A stretch of 64,000 bases of DNA from Odontesthes bonariensis (lineage: Eukaryota > Chordata > Actinopteri > Atheriniformes > Atherinopsidae). The position numbers and the translations under genes are program-made. The stretch spans positions 38,040,797-38,104,796 of the forward strand of contig NC_134507.1 of the NCBI RefSeq assembly GCF_027942865.1. The letters are read 5' to 3'. The notes under the pieces are model-generated. The model searched no databases. It was not told the DNA's origin and saw nothing but the letters and a program-made list of their open reading frames with translations. Positions 56,358 through 64,000 of this stretch are shown one piece after another (the first letter of the stretch is position 1; the number at the start of each line of letters is the position of its first letter).

Positions 56358-56429
56358 GGCTCGTTGTTCTAGGGGTATGATTCTCGCTTTGGGTGCGAGA
56401 GGTCCCGGATTCAAATCCCGGACGAGCCC
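56358..56429 (+). pseudogene. tRNA-Pro (anticodon TGG), probably inactive
   Basis: 72 bases with intact acceptor stem and anticodon loop TTTGGGT (TGG). Two changes hit key places: TTGTTCTAGGGG for TTGGTCTAGGGG in the A box/D stem, and CCGGA-TTC for CCGGG-TTC, which removes the G53-C61 pair that closes the T loop and changes the B box. Downstream sequence (CCTTCCCTGGTTTATTGGCC) is shared with the first tRNA-Pro remnant, so the copies arose by duplication with flanks. Confidence 0.8.
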
Positions 56430-56494
56430 TTCCCTGGTTTATTGGCCTTGTATCTCTGCTTTGCTTTGAAATCTACGCATGACCTCAGGCCTAA

Positions 56495-57146
56495 GGGCCC
56501 GTTTACATGATAGGAAGACGCAGATATTTTCCTGCGGTTTGGCCTCTCATTTACACCAAAACCCCGTTTTTATCACAGAAAACGATTATTTCTAAAACCT
56601 CAGGCCAAAGTGGAAATTTCTGATAACGCCGGTTATGTGTTGCCGTGTCAACTGGGAGAAACGGCATTTTAGGTTCTTAAACGTCACATTATGTGCCAGA
56701 AAATGCTTAACGTCATGCGAGCGCCTTATGTTTACAGTTTGTTTGGCTACTGATCAGGATTATCATGGATGATGTTAAAGTTCTACTAATTTTTACGTTT
56801 GTGCAAACGATTCTGGCCTTATTGCATTTGCCACCCCAAACCTGCTCGCACAGTTCAAAATAGAGGAGCACCACTCTTCCATGGCCGCTCCTGCATCCAG
56901 TATCCACTGACTGTCTATATTTCCCTCTTATTGCCTTCAGTTTTGTTGTGATATTTGCTCGCGTTATCTCCTCCTTCACATGAGGAAAGTCCTCGATTCT
57001 GAGGATTTTGATTGGCTTGCATGGCTTTATTCCTTTCCCTACACTGCCGCCAATAGGTTTGGCATAGTTATTATGGCGCTTGACGGCGTATTTATGCGGG
57101 TTGATGTGAATGACAAGTTTTTTGAAAACGATGTTGTGTGCACGAT
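56495..57146. mobile_element. DNA transposon remnant with Myb/SANT-like domain
   Basis: Left end GGGCCCGTTTACATGATAGG resembles the terminal repeats of common fish DNA transposons; a GAAAACGATGTTGTGTG block near 57125 may be the inner side of the other end, but no exact terminal repeat was found. On the minus strand, 56713-56979 encodes MKEEITRANITTKLKAIRGK followed by a GCRSGHGRVVLLYFELCEQ segment, like the Myb/SANT (MADF) DNA-binding helper of Harbinger-type elements. No transposase remains. Boundaries approximate. Confidence 0.5.
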
Positions 57147-57316
57147 GTTATTATTGAAAATGGAGGGGGGGAAATATTCGTTTCTCTAAATACCTGAGGC
57201 TGATACCAGACCAAGCAGATGAGCCTCCAGCGTCCACCTGTCCTGATAGTCCCTCACAAGCAGCTGTCTGTTGTTAGCACGTTAAGCTTTGATTGGTCTG
57301 GGCTGCTCTGTGGCAT

Positions 57317-57326
57317 TATTTATAAA
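57317..57326 (+). promoter_or_regulatory. TATA box of the secreted-repeat gene
   Basis: TATTTATAAA, 41 bases before the ATG at 57367; with the usual ~30-base spacing transcription would start near 57350. Confidence 0.65.
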
Positions 57327-57366
57327 CCTTCACCCTTGCTGTTTCCTCTCATAGCTTGTTTTCACC

Positions 57367-59125
57367 ATGACAGCTGCTGGGTTCTTCCTGAGGTATAAGC
57401 ACAAGCTGCCTTTTACAGTTTTTTGATTGGTTGATTGGAAACATTAGTAATACTGCATTCTTACTCTTTGTTGTACATAATTTCAGGGTTTCCCTCTTTG
57501 CCTTGTTGACTGCTGCTACATGGGGTTTTCCCACTAAAGGTGTGCTATCATCTGTTGTGGTAAAACATTACATGCTTGCTTGAATTAGCTTCTGCTAAAC
57601 TTGTTCTCATGCACCCAGGTTCAAAATCAGCAGGCCAGAGCAGCAGCGGCACAAGAGCTGCAGGTAATTTTGGCTCTTACCAGGGAGCAGCCGCTGGCCG
57701 CCCGGTGACCGTGCCCAACAGTGCTTCCAGTAACACTTATATGGCGACACCTGTGCTGGTCTCTGGTCAAAGTCAACCTGCTCTTCAGGCAGACCCAAGA
57801 CTCAGCGGCTATGGCTCACTTGTGCCAGTGCAAATGGTTGTCCAAGCTCCCGGTTTTGTCCAAGCTCCCGGTTTTGTCCAAGCTCCCGGCCTTGTCCAAG
57901 CTCCCGGCCTTGTCCAAGCTCCCGGCCTTGTCCAAGCTCCCGGCCTTGTCCAAGTTCCCGGCCTTGTCCAAGCTCCCGGCCTTGTCCAAGCTCCCGGCCT
58001 TGTCCAAGCTCCCGGCCTTGTCCAAGCTCCCGGCCTTGTCCAAGCTCCCGGCCTTGTCCAAGGTGCTCTTCAGGCAGACCCAAGATTCAGCAGCTCTGGC
58101 TCCGTTGTGCCCGTATAAATGGCTGTGCAAGCTTCTGGTGTCCCACAGGCTGTTCAGACGGCTCCAGCATTGAGCAGCTTGAGCTCTGGCCTGCCTGCAA
58201 CAGGATACTCTACTGTCACTTATGTGCCTGTTGACGTAGGATCTGACGCTTGCGCTCTGCAACCTGGAGCTGCCCAACCTGGACCACAAGGTAAATCTTC
58301 TGCTTGGAGTGTAGATGGCCCAAAATATGTTTGGAAGCCTAAAGGTGTCTGTGCGTTTTCATGTAGCCACTAGCAAATCTAGCTGAGCTCTATTATGAAG
58401 CAGAAACCTGCTGTGTTTGGCTTTTTTTTTTTTTCAGAACATGTGTATTAAAACACAAAATGATGCTCAGGTGTGTAATAGTGGCTCCCTTCTGCTTGGA
58501 GGAAAGGCCCTTCACTTTAAGCAGCCTTACTGGGGCACCAAAGGGAACCTGAGCATTGCACCTGTGCTTCTCATTCAGTCTGCTCAAAATCTCTGTAGAT
58601 TTACGTCCAAGGAAACTGGGATGTCAACACTCTGTGCTATCAGAACTTCTGCTGTGAAAAGGACTAATGATGAAATGTCTCCACACAGAAACCCAGTGGG
58701 CTATTGCTCCCTCAGTCTTTGAGGATGCGTCAGCCCAAGCCCTCAGCCTCACTGACGTTCTCCCTGCAGCCCCTCCTTCACCACCTGGCCCTGTCCTCCA
58801 GTCAGGGGAGACCGCCAGTGTCACCAAGGAAGCTGAACTCGGGAATTACCAGCAGCAGACGGAGGAATTCGGCTACCCAGATGACCGCCAAGGGCCTGGA
58901 CCGGGATCCGCAACCGTACTGGTGCCACGCTTTGGTGTGGGTGGATCTCCTAACTTTGACTACAGGCTTTTGTACGGCTTGTACCCCTCTGGAACCTACA
59001 GCACCTTCAGTCAGCAGCATGAGAAGGGCAAAGACTACTTTCAGGATGTCCACTACTTGAAGGAGCATATTACTGACAGCCATGGTTCTGGGCAGCAGAA
59101 AAAGTTATTCCCAAGTGCCCGCTAG
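57367..59125 (+). CDS. Secreted protein with VQAPGL hexapeptide repeats; reading frame interrupted
   Basis: Exons with matching phases: 57367-57392, 57487-57539, 57619-58290, 58689-59125 (TAG at 59123). Exons 1-2 give MTAAGFFLRVSLFALLTAAT, a clear signal peptide. Exon 3 is Ser/Gly/Ala/Gln-rich with twelve VQ(A/V)PG(L/F) repeats flanked by two copies of a GALQADPR module. Exon 4 is acidic then Gly/Tyr-rich (VLVPRFGVGGSPNFDYRLLY) and ends QKKLFPSAR. At 58116 a TAA stands where the sister module has CAA (VPVQMVVQAPG versus VPV-stop-MAVQASG), yet the frame beyond stays open and splices in phase to exon 4. So it is a recent pseudogene, a null allele, or a shortened protein. A 3' untranslated exon probably follows (3' splice site near 59217). 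I do not recognise the family; a secreted coat or matrix role is a guess. The 398-base intron 58291-58688 holds a T-run but no gene. Confidence 0.65.
57840..58055 (+). repeat. 18-bp coding minisatellite, 12 copies
   Basis: GTCCAAGCTCCCGGCCTT repeated twelve times in frame; the first two end GGTTTT (Phe) and the seventh has GTTCCC (Val). Confidence 0.97.
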
Positions 59126-59265
59126 AGCTGAACATGATGTGCAGAGGGTATGTTGAGAGTGGTACCTGCAAATGATGTCTTGATCGCAATGCTCTAACTA
59201 ATCTGGTTCTGTTTCAGATTGGAAAGCTGAATCCAACGTTGTAAGAAGATTCCTTTTAGTCTTTG

Positions 59266-59271
59266 AATAAA
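59266..59271 (+). promoter_or_regulatory. Polyadenylation signal
   Basis: AATAAA about 140 bases after the TAG of the secreted-repeat gene, in a probable separate 3' exon. Confidence 0.6.
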
Positions 59272-59622
59272 ATCTGGTCAAATGATCTCGCTTCAGAATG
59301 ATTGACTAAGGGAAACGATGTCCTGTGTACACCATCTGGGTTCAAGGCAAATGGCAGGCATCACCTGTTATATTGACGTTCTGCTTTTGGTTTCAAACAT
59401 GGCTTCTCAAAGCTCTGCATATTGAGAGGAATTCCTATGAAGGTGTTAAATAGTTGCACCCTTTGCTCAATTGACTATAGCGATCAGCTACAGCATCATT
59501 TACAGCCATTTCTCTACACCTGTACATGGCAGCCAGACACAACCCTTCTATAGATTGCTGAGTGCACGGTAGCCAACCTGAAGGCTTGCCAAACATTGTG
59601 CTTGAAATACTTGGCTGGATAC
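59272..59622. other. Intergenic, nothing recognised
   Basis: No coding or repeat signal noted. Confidence 0.5.
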
Positions 59623-60183
59623 TGTTGTGGAGAAAATGAGTGGAATCATGCGCTGGTCAGCCGTCCATTGGGGAGTTTATTGAACAAACTGTCACAGCAA
59701 ATATGCATACAGAATGTACAAAATGTCCAACGAGCTCATCTTGTGACACCCTTTTATACCGTTTTATCATAAGTGTACGTGGCCCTCTCTGGAGGCGCCT
59801 AGCTTTTGCAGTTTATCATAAACACGCTCATTCTAACTATCAACAATATTCATATGAACCAGTCAACAAGGCCCAGGACGTAACTAGGCCAGAAGTCATG
59901 AGCATGTCATGACTTATGCTCATGACTTCTAGTTACGTCCTGGGCCTTGTTGACTGGTTCATATGAATATTGTTGATAGTTAGAATGAGCATGTTTATGA
60001 TAAACTGCGAAAGCTAGGCGCCTCCAGAGAGGGCCACGTACACTTATGATAAAAGGGTGTCACAAGATGAGCTCGTCGGACATTTTGTAGATTCTGTATG
60101 CATATTTGCTGTGACGATTTGTTCAATAAACTCCCCAATGGACGGCTGACCAGCGCATGATTCCACTCATTTTCTCCACAACA
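59623..60183. mobile_element. Foldback (palindromic) non-autonomous DNA element
   Basis: Two arms of about 275 bases are near-perfect inverted copies around a centre at about 59903; the left arm has 4 extra bases (AGGCC region) and a few base changes. Ends are TGTTGTGGAGAAAATGAG and its complement. ATAC flanks both sides (59619-59622 and 60184-60187), a possible 4-bp target duplication. No coding capacity. Superfamily not determined. Confidence 0.85.
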
Positions 60184-60361
60184 ATACTCCTTAAATATTC
60201 TTCTGCAATTAAGCCACAGCCAGTGCTATGTCTTCGGCAGTCTTGTCATATGATGACCTTGTATGGGTTTTTACCCCAAACCCTGCAGACGGAATGCTAA
60301 AGTAATGGCTAGCCAGTGGATAATGAACATGATTTCTTTTTCTCTCTGGGTATCCCTATAC

Positions 60362-60989
60362 TAGCGCTGTCAAAAATGATTGAATATTCCTTTTAAAACA
60401 ATTTATTCCGACATCTGTATTGGCGCATTGTCAATGACACGCATGCGCATCTGGGGGCTTTCAATCAGCCAAACTGCCAGGCAACGGCAGCTTTGCGTCT
60501 AACGGGACAAACCGACTTCACTACTTGTCTAGGTAGTTTAAACATTTAACAATTTGTTTCATGTTATGCCAAGTCCATTTGGGTTAACATTTTCAAGAAT
60601 TAACCTCATGTTGCTGGTGGTCGAATGATAAGCTAACCGTACCTTGTATACAAGTTTGTCTCGAGGCTCCAAAATTTTTCCATCAACTGACCAAAATCTG
60701 AATATATTTTATATATTTATATATTTTTTGGGGTTAAAATCACTTTCTTTGTGCCTGTGGTTGAGTTGGGTTCTGAACTTTCTGCCCTCTTCATGTGAAT
60801 CAACTTTCAGCAGTGACGCTGTGCCAGAGTGCGACTCCTGTGACCTGTCCCTGACCCCGTCATGCAGTGTGCCGACTCGAGGCAGACAGCGGCTGCGCAG
60901 ATGTTTTTCCACATTCGAATATTAATTTTCACCTTCGACTGTCTGTTTTTAAAACCTATTCAAATTTAGAATATTCTTTGACAACCCTA
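60362..60989. mobile_element. hAT-type non-autonomous element
   Basis: Ends TAGCGCTGTC and GACAACCCTA (inverted: TAGGGTTGTC), typical hAT termini, flanked by CCCTATAC (60354-60361) and CCCTGTAC (60990-60997), an 8-bp target duplication with one change. 628 bases, no transposase. Confidence 0.8.
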
Positions 60990-60997
60990 CCCTGTAC

Positions 60998-61835
60998 CAC
61001 TCTACTATTGTGCTTTAATAGGCAACTTGTTGCCTTTCCACTCTGTAATGGCAGGTTCTGCAGTTGTGCCAGAACATGCCTATTGATGTTGCATCCTCTG
61101 AATTTACAACTTCTAAATGGGAAGTCAAATTTCCTAGTTGGTATCCTGGGTAAGCTTTATCCAGTCCTTGTACAGTTGGAAGTGTACATGGTGTACTGAG
61201 TAAACGTGAAATCTTTCATTTGCTATTCTGCTCTAACTCACTGAGCAAAGTATTGGTAGAACTAATGGTGCTCTCCCAGTACCCAGCTCCTCATCTAGCT
61301 TTCAAATTTCTATCCAGCAGTTTTTGCTCATAAGTGGTCCAGGAAAGATGTTGGAGCAACTCTAAGCGAGAGGATGTGTTGCTGATGCCTTTTAAGATAA
61401 ATAAAGTTGATTTGAAGACTGGTTTGTCTATGAAAATATAAAAACTATCTTTTGAATTTTAAGCTTCCATAGATTCCTCAATTGGCCTGTTGGCCTTGTT
61501 TTAATGTGCTCTTTTCATGTCTTGTGCACGGTTTGTTTTTATTGCTAAGTTAATATCTGCAAATGCTTTTATTAGTGTGGTCATTTTACAATCCTTGTAT
61601 TTTGTTTCATTCCATGTTTGTCCTTGTTAATTGCTATATCAAACATTGAGTTACATTTTGCTTGAAAAACGCTCTATAAAGTCACAAGCCCTGCAAATCC
61701 CTGAGATGCTCAGAGAAAGTCTTAAAGGGGACATATATGGTAAAATAACTTTTTGTTTTTCCCACCTGTGCTTTTAGAGCATGATTTGGCTGTCTGAAGT
61801 CTTCATAGCTTTATGTGAGAAGAATCTTAAATTTT
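60998..61835. other. Intergenic, nothing recognised
   Basis: AT-rich. An AATAAA near 61402 and a few short open frames, none with motifs or splice context. Confidence 0.5.
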
Positions 61836-61938
61836 ATTCTGAATTTAACAGGGAGCCAATCAAGCTAAAACTGGAGGAAAATGATCTCTCCTGTTAGATC
61901 TCATCTGAACTCTGGCTGCAGCATTTTGGATCACCTGA
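61836..61938 (+). repeat. Dispersed fish repeat, left part
   Basis: TTTATTCTGAATTTAACAGG to GCAGCATTTTGGATCACC resembles a very common fish repeat, from memory. It is interrupted by the Harbinger element and resumes at 63947. Confidence 0.5.
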
Positions 61939-62240
61939 GGTCCGTTTCACGAAGCAGGTTTAGTGAAAACTCTGAGTTGATTAACCCTGAAATGAGGGAA
62001 ACTCTGAGTTTTCCGTTTCACAAAGAGAGGTAACTTAACCTCTCGGTCAGTTACCGTAGTAACAGACTCTCTGGTCGGGACCAGGTTTTCCTCAAGAAAC
62101 CTGGAGTTTCTCTCTGTCTCCGCCCTCTTTCAGCCACACACGCCATTTGATTTCCTCATTCATTCAGTCAGCAGAGCGAGTTCTTCTACTTTTAGAAGTC
62201 CTTTAGGCACAGTAGGAGATTACTTTTTTCACGAACATGT

Positions 62241-62303
62241 CCTTTTGACAACGATCCTGTGGATGAAGGTGCATTTACAGACAATTATCTTTTTGAGCGG
62301 CAC
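62241..62303 (+). pseudogene. Harbinger transposase N-terminal remnant
   Basis: Encodes PFDNDPVDEGAFTDNYLFER, matching the conserved start of fish Harbinger transposases (PFDNDPVDEGA, then DNYLFERY) with the residues between the two blocks deleted. Confidence 0.65.
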
Positions 62304-62439
62304 CATCAGAATTTTGTTGGGACAAAAGACAAAAAAAGACAAAGAAATATTTGTATGAATAGGCTTAAAAAAGACATATATAGGCTTGTTATATTTTATA
62401 AAGACACTTGTCTCTTGGGGTGGATTCCCTCAGCCACTG

Positions 62440-62514
62440 GCCTTCTGTTAGAGGTGGCGGTGCTGGGCAGCACCCGTTTTACGGGCATCTGCCTTCTTTC
62501 TGTTGGCTCAGTAG
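62440..62514 (-). pseudogene. Harbinger Myb-like protein C-terminal remnant
   Basis: Minus strand reads KKADARKTGAA and, after a frame change, PAPPPLTE, the proline-rich C-terminus usual in the Myb-like partner protein of fish Harbingers. Confidence 0.55.
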
Positions 62515-62633
62515 AAGTCTGTGTTAGTTTAAATAGGCTTAATTATTTAACAGAACATGATATAGATGAGAAGACATAGTTTATGTGTGTGAAAACAGCA
62601 TTATGTTGGGGATAAAATAACTGCACAGTCAAA

Positions 62634-63378
62634 TAGTGTTGCACGGTATACCGGTACTAACGAAGTATCGCGGTACTGAGGCATTTAAAACGGTACGGTA
62701 CGGGATTTGGAAAGTACCGGTACTTGCAACAATGCGGGAAACTCATCACGTAATGTTGCGTTGTAACTAGGATACAACTGAGAGGAGCAGGAGAGAAGAA
62801 TGGCTGTTGCACCACCTGTCACTCCCCTGGTTGACAAACTAGTTTCCCCTCTTATAAAACATTCACTTTTAAATTTAACAATCTGTGCCAGGACAAGGAC
62901 AGCCACGGCTCGCTTCTGATAGGGTCCAAACTCGCCGACAACATGAAAAGCTGCCTCTATATCCATCCCGAGCGGAGCGAGCAGGCGTCTCTCTGAGCTA
63001 GCATCGCAGCCGAGAGGAAAGGCGCGAAATGGTAATCCGAGCGTGATTTCTTTTCTTTTGTTTTTTTACTGGACATAACGACACAACTAGAGTTCGAGAA
63101 GCATTGAGGGATTTATTTAAAATACACTGGTGTAAAAACACAATTATAAGTCTGCTCCCGTTTAATTCCTTTTATTTGATTATTGTAAAATTGTTGAACA
63201 GTAACATTATTGTTATGCATTATTGTTTATGTTACGATTTTCTATTATCAAAATCTGTAATGAATGACATTTTTTGTGTTCTCTTTTTATTTAAAAAAGT
63301 ACCGAAAAGTACCAAAAGTATCGAAATACATGTTAGTATCGGTACCGGTACCAAAATATTGGTATTGTAACAACACTA
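62634..63378. mobile_element. hAT-type non-autonomous element nested in Harbinger
   Basis: Ends TAGTGTTGCACGGTATACC and, inverted, TAGTGTTGTTACAATACC; flanked by perfect 8-bp duplications CAGTCAAA (62626-62633 and 63379-63386). 745 bases, no transposase seen. Younger than the Harbinger it interrupts. Confidence 0.9.
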
Positions 63379-63946
63379 CAGTCAAATAGCCACTTAATAT
63401 TTATTTTACAGTTTATTTTAAAACATGATCAAAATTAGGTACCTCCATGCTGAGGTCTCACCTGTTTTTATATTTCATCTAAAGCTGCTGCCAAGTGCGC
63501 TTCTCCCCCGCGGGATTGCACCTAAATGAAATAAATGAATGGGCTACCATTCAAGCAGTTTCCCCTGTAATATCATAGTGATTGCAAAGGACTACATTTA
63601 AACTTACACTTTTGCTGGTGCAGCGGTGTTGCACTTATTTCTAAAAACGTATTGAAACTCGCCGTATGAGCGCATTAAGATTTCCAATTCGAGGTTGGTT
63701 AAAAAACGTAGCCCCTCCTCTTCCCCGTTGCCATGGTGACTCGTCGAATCGGGGCTCCATTGATGCTGGCTTTTTAAAGTTGTGGCGCACACGCAAAATT
63801 TAAGGTGAACCTACTCAGAGTTGATTAAACTCACTCAAATCAGCGTTTCTGGAACCGAAAACTCAGAGTTTTCTATCTCAGAGTAGATCAACTCAGACAT
63901 CAGGAATAGACTCAGAGTTGGTTGAACCTGCTTTGTGAAACGGACC

Positions 63947-64000
63947 CCTGGAGGCTTTTCAGAGAATATGTGTGACAACGCAATAATAAAGAATTATAGT
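63947..64000 (+). repeat. Dispersed fish repeat, right part
   Basis: CCTGGAGGCTTTTCAGAGAA continues the repeat broken at 61938; runs off the window. Confidence 0.45.

Larger units (their letters stand above)
61939..63946. mobile_element. Internally deleted Harbinger-type element
   Basis: Ends GGTCCGTTTCACGAAGCAGG and, inverted, GGTCCGTTTCACAAAGCAGG. Inside, both genes of a fish Harbinger leave traces: the transposase N-terminus on plus and the C-terminus of the Myb-like partner on minus. The nuclease domain is missing. A hAT-type element sits within it; without that insert it is about 1.25 kb. The target duplication is unclear (CCTGA left, CCTGG right). Confidence 0.75.

Noticed and set aside
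57840-58055. CRISPR-like repeats
   Set aside because: Direct 18-bp copies without spacers, in frame within an exon of a eukaryotic gene.
57802-58289. Minus-strand frames with GQGREL or DKAGSL repeats
   Set aside because: Antisense readings of the VQAPGL minisatellite.
58417-58722. 101-codon frame between exons 3 and 4 of the secreted-repeat gene
   Set aside because: Lies mostly in the intron, starts in a T-run and shows no coding features.
62685-62966. 93-codon minus-strand frame inside the nested hAT-type element
   Set aside because: No transposase motif; begins near the terminal repeat and has no known match.

Overview
The window is animal DNA, most likely from a ray-finned (teleost) fish. 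It holds spliceosomal U2 and U5 snRNA genes and 5S rRNA genes of vertebrate type, genes with GT-AG introns, tRNA-Pro copies, and degraded DNA transposons and LINE pieces of kinds common in fish. No bacterial-type operon is present.

Bases 1-49862 are one head-to-tail tandem array with a unit of about 1.7 kb. Each unit carries, in order, an inverted (minus-strand) 5S fragment lacking its first ~43 bases, a U5 snRNA gene (+), a U2 snRNA gene (+) and a full-length 5S rRNA gene (+). I count 29 complete U5, 29 U2 and 29 full-length 5S genes, plus one U5 cut by a 200-base run of N (37975-38174). Left of the gap are type A units (period 1702 or 1695, once 1698). Right of the gap are seven type B units (period 1705 throughout) that differ from A by a fixed set of changes. 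The last unit (from about 48340) has extra private changes, and the array stops abruptly near 49862. Linkage of 5S to snRNA genes is known in some fish; from memory, 5S linked to U1, U2 and U5 has been reported in a flatfish. I found no U1 here.

Bases 49863-52350 hold a plus-strand multi-exon gene of unknown function (coding about 50151-51873) and, converging on it, a single minus-strand terminal exon (52354-52444). Bases 52897-54500 are transposon debris: a PIF1-like helicase fragment joined to a LINE ORF1 remnant of the SGNH-esterase type.

Bases 54543-56430 are a nested palindromic region with three tRNA-Pro copies: one intact (CGG), one with damaging changes (UGG) and one chimeric. A DNA transposon remnant with a Myb/SANT-like domain follows.

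Bases 57317-59271 hold a compact gene for a small secreted protein with twelve copies of a VQAPG(L/F) hexapeptide. A stop codon sits where the sister repeat has CAA. The rest is mobile DNA: a 561-bp foldback element, a hAT-type element with 8-bp target duplications, and an internally deleted Harbinger element with a second hAT-type element inside it, itself inserted in an older dispersed repeat.
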